The position numbers and the translations under genes were made by a program. Below are positions 50,370 to 61,644 of a DNA stretch of 64,000 bases, piece after piece (position 1 is the first letter of the stretch; each line of letters begins with the position of its first letter). This DNA is from Trichomonas vaginalis G3 (taxonomy: Eukaryota > Parabasalia > Trichomonadida > Trichomonadidae). Location: contig NC_067207.1 in NCBI RefSeq assembly GCF_026262505.1, forward strand, positions 13,732,082-13,796,081, in the 5' to 3' direction. The notes under the pieces were generated by a model. The model ran no database searches and had not been told where the DNA came from. It was given only the letters and a program-made list of their open reading frames with translations.

Positions 50370-50759
50370 CGAAAATTACATTTTATTTATTGTTTTTGTT
50401 TTTAATTAAATTATTATTATGCTCATTTTCTTATTTTGATTTTTTCTCATTATGATATAAATAATTTATTAATGCATTTATCCAATAATTATGCTATGAT
50501 ATTTTTATGCCTTATTTCATTTCTCTTATATTTGATAATCTGGTAAAATATAGTTCAGACTATAATCATTTTAGATTATTGATATATTTATATAGGTTAG
50601 AATAAAATTAGTTTCATTTTCTACTTTTATTTTGAATTAATAATTTATAATATCAAATATTATGGCGTAACCTCTCCTTTAAAATATAGATATATATAGG
50701 CCTATAGAGTTTATTGGCACTCTCAAAACTCTAGAATTTTGAGTTTACTATACCCTTAA

Positions 50760-51218
50760 TATAATTTCGATTTCGGAAATTAAATTTCCAAATTTTTTGT
50801 CGATTTCGGAAATAACAGGATCCCGCATCCAACACGCAACAACAAAACACAAAACACACTTTTTGGTTCTTTCATCGTTTTAATCGTAATTTATGTAATA
50901 CATAATTTGGATAAATTTTACAAAAATAGAACCTATATTATATTCTTTTCAAAGATTCTTGCAAATCATCAAAAATAATTGTATTTTAAAAAACGATCAA
51001 ATTATCCTTTCATTATTTTAAACTTAAATCAGTTTTTATGATTGACTAAAGCAATCATATTTATTCATCATTAAATAAACAAAAAAATAATATTTGAGAG
51101 TTATTTCAAAAAAACACATTGAATTTATTAATTTGTCTCAATTTCAGTATTATAAATTTTTATAATTTCAATATTTTGAAATACACTTTTTAATATTTCA
51201 ATATTTATGATATTTCAA
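50760..51218. other. AT-rich spacer without gene
   Basis: Between the Kolobok end and the 471-bp repeat; no open frame or repeat recognised. Confidence 0.6.
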
Positions 51219-51689
51219 TGTATTAAGTGGTCTCAAATTGAGCTTCTCAAATATAAGTTGGCCTATTCAAATAATAAAATTAAATAATATTTAAAATAAT
51301 AAATAAAAGTGATTGAGGTCATAGCAAAACGGCTGTTTCAGTCATTAATTCTTAAAAATAAAAAGGGTAAAAACTAAATAAAATGGGTAAAATTCAATAG
51401 TGTCTGTGTTATCGTTCAATTTGAAGGTGTCTTTTGAAACCGCAAGACACATTGAATTTTTGAATAGTGTATTATGGTTTGACAGACACCAATGAAAAAA
51501 ATAAAATGATATTTATTTTAAATATCTAAGATCCTTATATAAAATATAAATATTTTATCGTTTTATTTTCTTGTTTTAGAAATGTTTTTTATTGAAAAAT
51601 CAATAAAACTAACTCCAAAATAAAATTTTTGATTTAAAGACACTATGATGACACCAGGCAAATCTTCCAAGACACCTATCGTCGGGAAT
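51219..51689. repeat. 471-bp dispersed repeat, copy 2
   Basis: Inverted copy of 12803-13273. It abuts the ankyrin gene: the last coding residues (SNSRR and stop) come from this repeat, so it truncates that gene. Confidence 0.85.
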
Positions 51690-53118
51690 TTGACCTTATT
51701 GCTGCATAATGAAGAACAGTTCTTCCTTCATCATCTTTTTCATTGAAATTTGCACCACGTGAGATTAGGAGTTTTGTTGTTTCTTTACTATCATAATATA
51801 CTGCAAGATGAAGAGCAGTTTTTCCTTTCTCAGCTTTTTCATTGATATTTGCACCATGAGATATAAGAATTTTGGCTGTTTCTTGACTATTTTTAATTGC
51901 TGCATAATGAAGAGCAGTTCTTCCTTCATCATCTTTTTCATTGATATTTGCACCATGAGATATAAGAATTTTGGCTGTTTCTTGACTATTATTAATTGCT
52001 GCATAATGAAGAGCAGTTTTTCCTTTCTCAGCTTTTTCATTGATATTTGCACCATGAGATATAAGAAATTTGGCTGTTTCTTGACTATTATTAATTGCTG
52101 CATAATGAAGAGCAGTTATTCCTTCCTCAGCTTTTTTCTCGATAGTTTCACTATGTAAGTTATTATTATTATTAGCTTCAAAAACAAAAAGAGCTGTTCT
52201 TACATTTATGTTTGCACCATTTGAGAGGAAAATTTCCCACAGGAATGGAATATTAAACATCGTTGAAAAAGCAAAACATTCGTTAATATCATTAGTTTGA
52301 ACATAATAAACAAAAAATGATTCAAGATTATTATATTTTCCACAACAATATAAATTAATATGTAAATTGTGCTCGTGCATCAAGAATGAAACCAAATTAA
52401 TGTTATGTGAAATAATAGCATATTCCATGCATTTATCATCTGGTTTTTTATTTTTTAAACATTCACTCATGATCTCTATGCTTCTTCCTAAAAATGAAAA
52501 TTGAAGACAAGTTTGAGTTATTTCTTTGTCAAATTCTGTTCTTAAAAACTTGAAACAATCAACTGCCCCATGGTAACAGCATAATTCAAGTAACGAATAT
52601 CCATTTACATCAAATGGATATAAATCACTAACAAGTGTTTGATATTCATCAAAATCATCTCTTACCGTAAATGAGATAAATGTTTCTAAGTCATTATTCA
52701 TAATTGCTCTGTAAATTGTATTTTTTGTATGAATATCGAGATTTTCTGATTTAATTGTTTCGAAATCATCAGATTTGCCTAATTTAATCCCATATTCTTC
52801 ATAAAACAGGTAGTCCGAAATTAGTCTAGCATTGTCGACCTTCTTGACATTATATTTATCAGATATAAGTTTGGCAAGAGATAAGTATGACTTTGTATAG
52901 CGATTATTATACGGAATGATATTCAAAATATCTACAAGTATTTTTTTGGGAGGATATTTCTTTAAATCAATCAATTCTGTGATCATTTTGTAAATCTTGT
53001 CCAATTCTTCTTCGTTTTCCGTTTTCAACTGATACAATGCAATGAATAAATCTATGTAGTGTTTGTAGTCATTTCGCAATTCACTGTAATCAATTAGGTA
53101 AATATCTTGCTCAGACAT
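51676..53118 (-). CDS. DUF3447/ankyrin-repeat protein, 3' truncated
   Basis: 480 residues. The N-terminal ~300 form the helical DUF3447-type region common in trichomonad ankyrin proteins (MSEQDIYLIDYSELRNDYKH; NGYSLLELCCYHGAVDCFKF). From ~330 come five ankyrin repeats (GITALHYAAINNSQETAKFL with ISHGANINEKAEKG). It ends in HYAAIRSNSRR because the 471-bp repeat replaces the remaining repeats. Ankyrin proteins mediate protein binding; partner unknown. Start codon clear, 5' end intact. It may still be expressed as a shortened protein. Confidence 0.85.
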   Translation of the reverse strand: MSEQDIYLIDYSELRNDYKHYIDLFIALYQLKTENEEELDKIYKMITELIDLKKYPPKKILVDILNIIPYNNRYTKSYLSLAKLISDKYNVKKVDNARLISDYLFYEEYGIKLGKSDDFETIKSENLDIHTKNTIYRAIMNNDLETFISFTVRDDFDEYQTLVSDLYPFDVNGYSLLELCCYHGAVDCFKFLRTEFDKEITQTCLQFSFLGRSIEIMSECLKNKKPDDKCMEYAIISHNINLVSFLMHEHNLHINLYCCGKYNNLESFFVYYVQTNDINECFAFSTMFNIPFLWEIFLSNGANINVRTALFVFEANNNNNLHSETIEKKAEEGITALHYAAINNSQETAKFLISHGANINEKAEKGKTALHYAAINNSQETAKILISHGANINEKDDEGRTALHYAAIKNSQETAKILISHGANINEKAEKGKTALHLAVYYDSKETTKLLISRGANFNEKDDEGRTVLHYAAIRSNSRR

Positions 53119-53809
53119 TAGAAAATTTAAAAAATAAAAACTCCATCAGACATGGAAAAAATTTTATGGACCCACTCAGAAAAATTGAGAGGCAAAATGA
53201 GATTCATCGTTTTATACTCATCTGATTGATATTATTCAATTATATCCGGTATATTCATATTTTTATATGGCACTTTGGCTCACTATTATTTCAAATTAAG
53301 TAAAATTACTGAAATCTCCGATGGAAAATTCTATAAAAAGCTAATAAATAGGCATGCATCCGCAATTTTATGTATTTTCCAATGCGTATAATTGTGGTGA
53401 ACGAGACTGAGATTTAACTAACAATCGTGTATTGAAAAAGTTTGATATATTAATAATTAAACATATATTATGTTACCACATCCCGTTTATAGATAAAGCT
53501 TTATATCTATCTAAGATCAATGAACAGCTTCCAACTAAGTGTACGTGTTGAAGATATAAATTGGAGTTTAAGAAGGCCATGCTTGCTTTTCTGGAATGTT
53601 GATCACTAATTCTCTGGTCAAATATGTATTAAGATTAGTATATTTGTAAATGAATTCAATATCTCTAACAAAATTAAAATGGGACTAAAAAGAATACGTT
53701 TTAAGTACTAAAAAGTCTATTTATAAACAATATTATAAGAATAAGTATTAGCAAATTCCCGTACAAACAAAAATTTGTAAAAAAAAATTGAAAAATTTGG
53801 AAAATAGAA
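53119..53809. other. Intergenic DNA between ankyrin and Hsp70 genes
   Basis: AT-rich, only short open frames, no repeats seen. Probably host intergenic sequence holding the ankyrin promoter. Confidence 0.6.
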
Positions 53810-55870
53810 TTACAATTCATATTTGACGTCACCAGTAATGTGAATACGGTCATCTGGAGTTGGATTCTTGATCTTTGTTGCCTCTTTATAAAGCTCGGCC
53901 ACATTATCTACTAATTTTTGTAATTCGTACCATTTCAAAGCAGGATCATCCATTGGACCGAGTCTTTTCTGTATGTCCTGTTTTTCTTTCAGCCATATTT
54001 TTGTTTCTGCCATCATTCTTAGGACATTTCGGATATCAGCTCTCATTACGTGTTTCATTCATTTGTTTTGAGGGATATTACGTATACCTTGTTCAATTGA
54101 TTCAAATACTTGATTCATATAATCAATTGTCGAATTAACTTTTGTAAAATACTGAATTCTTGACATAACAGCTCCAACAGCGTCCAAAAGTAAATTTTTA
54201 CGCTGTCGTAAAGTATCCAACATGAAACTCTTTTGTTTCAAGAACCATCTGTCAGTTGTATTGACAGCAACAATGATTCTTTTTAATTCTTCCTGGGAAC
54301 AGACCAAATTGATGTATTCCAACTGTCGTGTCATTGATTTTAGGTCTAATATGATGCCTTCAAGGCTATTCGCTTCTTCAGAAATCATTCTTTGGTCAAA
54401 TTCGTATTTATCTAAAAGTTTCAACTGTTCAATGAACTTTATCTCCCAAATATCATATACTCTCTTCGAGTTCTGCTTGATTCTGTACAATCCATCCTTA
54501 GTTTGCTTGAAAATTGTTGTATTATGCACAGTTCCCCACGCAGCGACGCCGGAAGAGCCTGCAGGGTATCTGGGGCCAACTTCCATTAGATATGTTTGTG
54601 TCCCTGTCACGTTTGGAGTTGTTCGTCTTTGTAATGCGTCGTAATACTGGAAATTGTAGAGTTGGTATGGATTGTAATGGATTGTGTTGATGGTCTTGAA
54701 CTCAGAGCTTTGTACGGCACCGTATAATGCTGCTCCATATGATATTGACTCTTCAGGATTCATTGAAACACTTAATTCTTTTTGTTTGAGGGCTTTCTTG
54801 ATTACTTCTTGGATACAAAGCACGCGCGATGATCCTCCTATTAATTGGACTCTATCTACATGAGGAACATTCGAAAGAAGTGAATATAATTCTTCAAGAA
54901 TATTTTTTACAGAATTTTCAAATTCTGATCGAGAAATGTTGTAGTAGAATGTCTCAGAACCATCAACTTGACCGACTGCATTGACATTTGTTGTCAATCT
55001 GTGCTTAATTCGGTTTGCTTCTGCTATTAACAGTTGTTTGTCTGTTTTGGTTGGTGGATATGATATCTTACTCTTCATTAGTTTGTATATTGCAATATCT
55101 AGTAGTCTTCCACCTATATTTTGCGAATAATTATAAAAAATTTCGCTAATTGTAATATTACGCTTTCCTGAAAACTGGGATACAGTCACTTGTGTATTTA
55201 GATCACCAATATCGACAAATGCAACTGTTAATGGCTTTTCTAGTTTGGAAAATTTTTTATCATGAGTAAAAGCGAAATCATAGCCTAAGGCTGTACTCGA
55301 ATCAATAATTCTTGAAGTATAATTAGCAAGTTTGGCTGCTATTCTAACTGATTTTCTTTCTTGTTGCATCATAAATTTTGGAACAGCGATATAAGCTGTT
55401 TTTGCGACCAATGGTGGTTCGAGGGCTCTGGCTGTTGAGTTGATGATGTTAAATGTTCTGTAAAGTAAGTATTCTGGATAAATTCCATTAGTTGTAAATC
55501 TAAAATTTGAAGTTGGAACAAATTCTGATTCAATCTTTCGTTGTTTTGCGATGTCTTTCATTTCGTCTGTCAATATTTTGCCTACGAAATCATTATAATA
55601 TCGAGTTGTATGTTGAGGAAATTTTTTCTCCATTTGTTGATTATCGAAATAATATGCATTGTTTCCGAAGTTGTAAGCATCAATGAGCTTTATAGGACCT
55701 TTCTCATTAGGAACCACTGTAAATGTCGATCTGAAATATCGATTTGAGCTGTTATCAAGCAAAATTGACATCTGAGTAGGAGATCTTAATGCAGCTACTC
55801 GAATCTTTTCACTTCCAAGGTCCATCCCTAAAACGACAGAAAGTGAGAACGCTAAAAGGCAAAAAATCAT
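53810..55870 (-). pseudogene. ER-lumenal Hsp70 of the GRP170/Lhs1 type, one in-frame TGA
   Basis: Signal peptide MIFCLLAFSLSVVLG, then GMDLGSEKIRVAALRSP (phosphate-1 loop in the DLGSE form of GRP170/Lhs1 proteins), TVAFVDIGDLNTQVTVSQF (phosphate-2), and VQLIGGSSRVLCIQEVI (adenosine motif). The region after ~400 corresponds to the substrate and helical domains. After 603 codons there is a TGA (54059-54061); the same frame then continues KHVMRADIRNVLRMMAETK for 82 codons to VKYEL, a KDEL-like ER-retention end. Such chaperones act as nucleotide exchange factors and holdases in the ER. Loss of the last part would also remove retention. Confidence 0.8.
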
Positions 55871-56108
55871 TTTTTCAAAACTGGCAAACGATAATTTTTA
55901 ATTCAATTTTTCAAAAGATGTGGGTGAAATAAAGTTTGTGATTGTTATGTTTATTACAAAAATTTACTAAAATAATTTTGATAAGTGTAAGGCATCTAAA
56001 TTTTTTCGGGTCGGCGATAAATTTGCCCAGCCAGTCAAGTATTCAATTTTTTTTTTGCTTTTTTTTTAAAGCTTCTTAACTTAAATCATGGAATGTCTCA
56101 AAGACAAA

Positions 56109-56525
56109 AGTAGCATACAGCATGCAAAGCTAAAGAAAGATAATCATAATTAATACCTTAATTTTTAATATTACGCATTTTTAGGTGCAAAATTTAAAAA
56201 CATTCTAATACAATAGAGCAGTTTCCAAAAGTAGCATACAGCATGTAAAGCTAAAGAAAGATAATCATAATTAATACCTTAATTTTTAATATTACGCATT
56301 TTTAGGTGCAAAATTTAAAAACATTCTAATACAATAGAGCAGTTTCCAAAAGTAGCATACAGCATGCAAAGCTAAAGAAATATAATCATAATTAATACCT
56401 TAATTTTTAATATTACGCATTTTTAGGTGCAAAATTTAAAAACATTCTAATACAATAGAGCAGTTTCCAAAAGTAGCATACAGCATGTAAAGCTAAAGAA
56501 ATATAATCATAATTAATACCTTTAA
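56109..56525. repeat. Left TIR tandem array, 121-bp units
   Basis: AGTAGCATACAGCATG recurs at 56109, 56230, 56350 and ~56471; units nearly identical (TGCAAAG/TGTAAAG variants alternate). Three full units plus part. Confidence 0.9.
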
Positions 56526-56847
56526 AGTTTAAAATCTTGATTTTTTTAAAATCAAATATTTATAACTTTAATACATACAGCTTAAACCTTATACTTGTTT
56601 TCTCTTGTGAGAAAGCAATCTTACAAAGCTAACAATCCTAAAAAATAAAGAATTAAAATTTAATAATTTAATCTAACAAAATTTCTCTCTTTATCCTTTT
56701 GCACTCTTTATATGCAACTCAAATCCATCATATAATATTCCTATAATACTCTTGCCTCAAACAATGACGGACAAACTGCTATTTTCATTTAATTACAGAC
56801 CAAATATATTCAAATTTCTGAATTTTTAATTTTCATTTCAATTTCAA

Positions 56848-58296
56848 ATGGAATTAGAAGAAGAAACTATCTTTACTGTTATGGATCTTTGTAAATGTGG
56901 AGTTAAACAAGAAATACAAGCACAGTATGGATATGGTGAACGTGTCAGGAAAGAAAGATCTCAGATTTCATTCCACTGCAAATATCCAAAATGTCCTGCA
57001 CATTTTAATGTTGCAATCTTGGATCAAAATAAATACAAACTAATCAAAATAGTTGAAGAACATGATCATTCCGCCCCAAATGACAAAAGTCAATATTCGT
57101 CTGTCTTTTATCGCAAATATTTAGAACATTACTTCCAAACAGATGACAATCAAAGAGCGATAGCACAGCTAAATGCATTCAAAGATCTTGAAATTCCTCT
57201 TACAGGTCCGTCCATTCCAGAGATGTACGCTCAAAAACCACGTGCAATCAAACGATTTGCAGAGAGAATACATGCTCTTCAAACTAGATATTCTCCTGAC
57301 GATGTTGTGTCATTGCAAATCTTTGTTCAGACAGTACAAGAAGAATCTCCAGATGATCTCATTGCATTTGAAGTCTCAGACAATAATATGTGTTTCTATT
57401 ACGCGCCTTTTGAAGGCAAAGCTTATGCGCATAGTATCAAGACATTTCATATAGACAGCACCTATAAATTGTTGCGATCAAACATTCCATTGTATGCATT
57501 TACTGGCAAAATCAAAGATTTTCACATTTTCCCTTTTTTATATTTCTTTTGTCAACCAGACACTTATCAAAACATTCAAGTTTGCGTGTGCGCCTATCTC
57601 AGATGGGTAACAATTGAGCCAGAATACATTAGCATGGACTGTGCTCCACAGATAGCTCAAGCAATAGAAGAAAGCATTCCACAAGCTCAAATACTTTGGT
57701 GCGGAGTACATGTTCTTCGTGCAATTCTTCGCAAATCAAATAAGTTTTCTTCTCAAGAAAAATTTGAACAATTCTATAATTTGATGAAGGATTTAGTCTT
57801 CAAATTAGATGCAGAACATGAGGAAGAAGCAAATGCTGCCTATGATCAAGTTCTGGAGTTGCTCGACACAGATCCAACAGCATCTCAATACTTTAACAGA
57901 CAATGGCGTTACAACATATCAAGATGGATTGCTCGTGACAGGCGTGAAGGCGACGCAACTAACAATATTGCCGAAGCTCATTTTAGAACACTCAAACATG
58001 ACTATTTTCCTGATCGAAAAAATCTCAGAATTGATGATGTTATTATAGAAATTTATACAAAAGTGATACCATCTTTCGTTATCAAACTCAAAATTGATCA
58101 AAATCCAGCAGATGACCGTGTCATTAGGATCATGGAAAAAGCAACTAACGCAGAAATTGATGTAAAAAGACAAAGAAAAATCGAGAGTATTTCAATGCTC
58201 AATAGATTGCTCAATGCTGTTAGTGATGACTCAATAGATCCCACTAAAATATATCCTACCTTGAAAGTATTATTACAAAGAACTCATTTTATTTAA
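56848..58296 (+). CDS. MULE transposase
   Basis: Intact, 482 residues. N-terminal zinc-finger of the FLYWCH/WRKY-GCM1-type fold: CKCG..., HCKYPKCPAHFNV, and EEHDHS near 75. The catalytic domain has KTFHIDSTYKLL (first Asp), EYISMDCAPQIAQA (second Asp), the C-H pair in LWCGVHVLRAIL, and NNIAEAHFRTLKHDY (Glu). These are the MULE signature elements in the right order. It cuts and reinserts DNA carrying the TIRs described. The frame is complete and the TIRs intact, so this element may be active or recently so. Confidence 0.85.
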   Translation: MELEEETIFTVMDLCKCGVKQEIQAQYGYGERVRKERSQISFHCKYPKCPAHFNVAILDQNKYKLIKIVEEHDHSAPNDKSQYSSVFYRKYLEHYFQTDDNQRAIAQLNAFKDLEIPLTGPSIPEMYAQKPRAIKRFAERIHALQTRYSPDDVVSLQIFVQTVQEESPDDLIAFEVSDNNMCFYYAPFEGKAYAHSIKTFHIDSTYKLLRSNIPLYAFTGKIKDFHIFPFLYFFCQPDTYQNIQVCVCAYLRWVTIEPEYISMDCAPQIAQAIEESIPQAQILWCGVHVLRAILRKSNKFSSQEKFEQFYNLMKDLVFKLDAEHEEEANAAYDQVLELLDTDPTASQYFNRQWRYNISRWIARDRREGDATNNIAEAHFRTLKHDYFPDRKNLRIDDVIIEIYTKVIPSFVIKLKIDQNPADDRVIRIMEKATNAEIDVKRQRKIESISMLNRLLNAVSDDSIDPTKIYPTLKVLLQRTHFI

Positions 58297-58464
58297 TTTT
58301 GATTTTAATTTTAGATTAAATGATTAAATTTTAATTCTTTATTTTTTAGGATTGTTAGCTTTGTAAGATTGCTTTCGCACAAGAGAAAACAAGTATAAGG
58401 TTTAAGCTGTATGTATTAAAGTTATAAATATTTGATTTAAAAAAAATCAAGATTTTAAACTTTA

Positions 58465-58760
58465 AAGGTATTAATTATGATTATTTTTCTTTAGCTTTGC
58501 ATGCTGTATGCTACTTTTGGAAACTGCTCTATTGTATTAGAATGTTTTTAAATTTTGCACCTAAAAATGCGTAATATTAAAAATTAAGGTATTAATTATG
58601 ATTATTTTTCTTTAGCTTTACATGCTGTATGCTACTTTTGGAAACTGCTCTATTGTATTAGAATGTTTTTAAATTTTGCACCTAAAAATGCGTAATATTA
58701 AAAATTAAGGTATTAATTATGATTATCTTTCTTTAGCTTTGCATGCTGTATGCTACTTTT
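58465..58760. repeat. Right TIR tandem array, 121-bp units
   Basis: Inverse of the left array with the unit start at 58503, 58624 and 58745; one unit fewer than on the left. Confidence 0.9.
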
Positions 58761-58861
58761 GTCTTTGAGACATTCCATGATTTAAGTTAAGAAGCTTTAA
58801 AAAAAAAGCAAAAAAATGTAATAAAATAAAAAAAAATTTAGTATCGATAATCTGAAATATG

Positions 58862-58966
58862 TTGTTTACTTAAGCCGCGAGCGAAGCGAGCGGCTTAGTT
58901 TCGTAGTTTCGTAAAATCTTTTTTAGAATCTGTTCTTTTCGTCAGCCGCGAGCGAAGCGAGTGGCT
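58862..58966. repeat. Two short GC-rich hairpins
   Basis: AGCCGCGAGCGAAGCGAGCG followed by GCT occurs at ~58873 and, with one change, ~58945. Each folds on AGCCGC/GCGGCT. Unlike the AT-rich surroundings. Function unknown; the rest of 58816-59496 holds no gene. Confidence 0.7.
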
Positions 58967-59496
58967 TTTTATTTTTTAAAATTTTTTTTCTTTCTTACTT
59001 TTTTCCCTTACTTACAAATTTGATAGTAACTTACCAAATCTCTCTATCATATAATAATAAATTAATCCATTTTTTGTTTCAAATCTGACACTTTACATTT
59101 CTGACATGTAAACTAGTCACTTTTCACTTCACCTCACTGGGCAAGTTTGTGCCCCCCCTCGTTTAGTTCAGTAATTAATAATAAAAATTGTGAAAATAGT
59201 GACTATTTAACTAAAAATATATTAAATGATGTAATAATGAGATATACATATATTTTTACGAATTATAATTAGAAATTATTCTGGTCTGGGAATCCCAACC
59301 CAAAATCATTGAAAATTTGAATATATGGGATGGGCTACCCATCCCAAAACTATATTGAATTTTTTGAATTGATAATAAATGTATCTATATCTAAGGTATA
59401 TTAGAGAATTTTTAAAAATTATGCATTAAAAAATTGAATTTATTCAAAACAAATTGAGAATAAAAATGCTTAAGTAATCACTTCATTATTTCAACA

Positions 59497-61488
59497 ATGA
59501 TTGATGCAGTACTGACGTACTATAAAGACATTGAGGTCGGTACTAAGCATCAGTATCTTAGATATAAAAAACCAGGCGACAAGTACGGAAAATATTATGT
59601 TAAATGCAATGAACTAGTAAAGCGTCCTGACGGAACTATATGCCACTGTGCAATGGAAGAAATGCGTGAGGATCATTTCAAAAAATGGATCCAAAACAAA
59701 CGGCACATATGCACACCAGGAGAAGTAGCATCACAACAAACAATCGATCAATACTATCAAAACGTCCCAGCAACAGGGCTTACACCTATATCGTTAGGGG
59801 ATATCTATGAACAGCTTGCTACATTTACTGGAAGATTTAACTTGGCTCTGAATACCTTCTCAAGCCCAGAGTTTACAAAGCTAGTTAAAACCATTATAAT
59901 GTATACTGCAGACTCGATGATATTGAAGTTCCCACAGTTACACAATGTTAACATCAATGTTGATAAACTAGCTTCTCAAATATACCAGCCTATTTCAACT
60001 GACAAACTAAGGCAAACAATGATACAAATTGCAAATTCAATCCATGTTGCAAAAGTTGATGAGTTTGCTAAGCTTGCCTGTACCTGTGTTGCCATTGATG
60101 AGGGGAAGACTCAGCAGTTTCACAATCTGGACTTCTCCCTCACAAATCCTCTGCAAAGCAAGCGGCCCTATCCTGTTGAGTCAATCCAAATGAATGGTGG
60201 AACATCTGAAGATTATATCCACTCGCTTACTCAAGGATTTAACAGAATCTTCATTAGAGATGTTAAGATCAGCAGTGTAGTTTGCGATGGCAATAAAGCG
60301 CAATTGAAATGTTTTCAGAAAGGATGGAATCAATCGTTCTACAACTCAAATGACCCAAGGTTATTCAAAATCTTGTTTATCCCGTGTTTATGCCACAGGA
60401 TTCATAATTGTTATCAATATATGACAACAAAAGACGTAGCATTAGGAGCAATTGTGAAACATATCCACGAAATATCAGCTCTTTGTAGAATCCATGTTGA
60501 AGACATCGGAGCTCTCTGTCCAAAGCATGTATCCACCAGGTGGATCTATGATTATAATATTTGTATGTTTATTATCAAGTATCAAGACAAAATTTCAAGA
60601 TATACGCGTATTGATATTGAAAACATCAAGTTCTTAAGAGACTGCTTGGCAATTCTCAAGAAGCTTATTTCCACGTTCGAATCAGATAAAACCAAGATAT
60701 CTGATTGCTACGTATGGCTTTGCAAGGGTATTGAAGCACTCCAATACCTTTCCAGCAGCAACAACAATCCTTTTGCTGGAATCCTTTCAAGATCGTTGTT
60801 GAACTATACCCTTGGATCGGACTTTGGAGGTCTTTGGTGCTTAGCCTTCGCTTTTACACCGAAAGGTAGGTATTATTTCAACCAAAAATTCGTCCACGGA
60901 GCGCAGATCAACGAATCTCCGGCAATTAATTCATTTGATATTACAAACGTAACTTTCGTTAATCCAGTAGAAGACATTCAATCTATCTATATGGACTCTA
61001 TCTTTGAAGAAGGTTCGACTGAAGTTTCTCTTGATATGGTTGAGGAGGGATCAATTCGTCAGGTAACTGCTACAATTGACCCTCCTATGCTTGATCTCGC
61101 AGATGTAACATCTAGTTCAAATCAGCCGGTTAACCATTTTGTTGCAGCTAGGCAGTATCTCAAAAGTATTTTGGAACAATTTCGTATTCCGGGTCAAACA
61201 ATAACAGATATTATTACACTATTTAACACGTATATTAATAGTGATAATGATATCTTCTCTGATGATATGATTCAAGAACGTCAAGAATACGGTTGGGAAG
61301 AAATCTCTCATAGAGATGGCAATGTATCAATCTTTGCAGATATCGCCCTTCGTGTTATCTCCGCTTCACCTTCAGAAGCAACATATGAGAGAACAATAAA
61401 AGACCAAAGATTGATACTAAATTTGAAAAGATTACGTTCTCACAAAATTTTATTAGATAGCCGAGAAATTTTAATGGCTACAAAATAA
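59497..61488 (+). CDS. hAT-superfamily transposase
   Basis: Intact, 663 residues. N-terminal BED-like zinc-binding segment (KCNELVKRPDGTICHC ... RHICTP). Catalytic RNase H-like part with TCVAIDEGKTQQFH (first Asp), VVCDGNKAQLKCFQKGW (second Asp) and IPCLCHRIHNC. C-terminal dimerisation region with ISASPSEATYERTIKDQRLI and LNLKRLRSHKILLDSR, the hAT tail. Full frame and clear start suggest a functional or recent copy. TIRs were not identified. Upstream TGGGATGGGC/CCCATCCC palindromic pieces (59285-59345) may belong to its left end. Confidence 0.8.
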   Translation: MIDAVLTYYKDIEVGTKHQYLRYKKPGDKYGKYYVKCNELVKRPDGTICHCAMEEMREDHFKKWIQNKRHICTPGEVASQQTIDQYYQNVPATGLTPISLGDIYEQLATFTGRFNLALNTFSSPEFTKLVKTIIMYTADSMILKFPQLHNVNINVDKLASQIYQPISTDKLRQTMIQIANSIHVAKVDEFAKLACTCVAIDEGKTQQFHNLDFSLTNPLQSKRPYPVESIQMNGGTSEDYIHSLTQGFNRIFIRDVKISSVVCDGNKAQLKCFQKGWNQSFYNSNDPRLFKILFIPCLCHRIHNCYQYMTTKDVALGAIVKHIHEISALCRIHVEDIGALCPKHVSTRWIYDYNICMFIIKYQDKISRYTRIDIENIKFLRDCLAILKKLISTFESDKTKISDCYVWLCKGIEALQYLSSSNNNPFAGILSRSLLNYTLGSDFGGLWCLAFAFTPKGRYYFNQKFVHGAQINESPAINSFDITNVTFVNPVEDIQSIYMDSIFEEGSTEVSLDMVEEGSIRQVTATIDPPMLDLADVTSSSNQPVNHFVAARQYLKSILEQFRIPGQTITDIITLFNTYINSDNDIFSDDMIQERQEYGWEEISHRDGNVSIFADIALRVISASPSEATYERTIKDQRLILNLKRLRSHKILLDSREILMATK

Positions 61489-61520
61489 ATATCTATATTT
61501 ATTATTAAAAATTGTTTTAT

Positions 61521-61524
<4 letters not shown>

Positions 61525-61552
<28 letters not shown>
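61525..61552. repeat. A28 tract at the hAT / Maverick C junction
   Basis: 28 consecutive A bases directly before GGTAGTGGGGCTTCC, the start of Maverick C. The T/A tract next to the Maverick A end (9170s, T10) suggests insertion next to homopolymer DNA. Confidence 0.9.
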
Positions 61553-61554
<2 letters not shown>

Positions 61555-61644
61555 TAGTGGGGCTTCCAGGCACTTCGTGCCCTCTAGCCCCCCGTCACTT
61601 TTCTGTCACTTTTCAGGAAAAAACATTTTTATTATATATATAAA

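Larger units (their letters stand above)
46284..50755 (+). mobile_element. Kolobok-like transposon, TTAA-flanked
   Basis: TTAA at 46280-46283 and 50756-50759, with inverted ends GGGTATAGT...CTATACCC and further similarity inside (GAGAGGTTATGCC / GGCGTAACCTCTC). TTAA duplication plus GGG ends is typical of Kolobok. 4472 bp. It contains one broken transposase and, in its first 2.8 kb, AT-rich non-coding DNA with a hairpin array (47458-48178), which may be a nested insertion. Confidence 0.7.
56047..58815 (+). mobile_element. MULE (Mutator-like) transposon with long repeat-containing TIRs
   Basis: TIRs of ~500-620 bp: TTTTTTTGCTTTTTTTTTAA with AAGCTTCTTAACTTAAATCA on the left and the exact inverse at 58780-58815. 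Each TIR has tandem 121-bp units. One transposase gene inside. Target duplication could not be confirmed. Confidence 0.8.

Noticed and set aside
51765-52158. Repetitive frames on both strands inside the ankyrin gene
   Set aside because: Shadows of the ankyrin repeats at 51676-53118.
54222-54644. 140-codon plus-strand frame opposite the Hsp70 gene
   Set aside because: Antisense of a conserved Hsp70 region.
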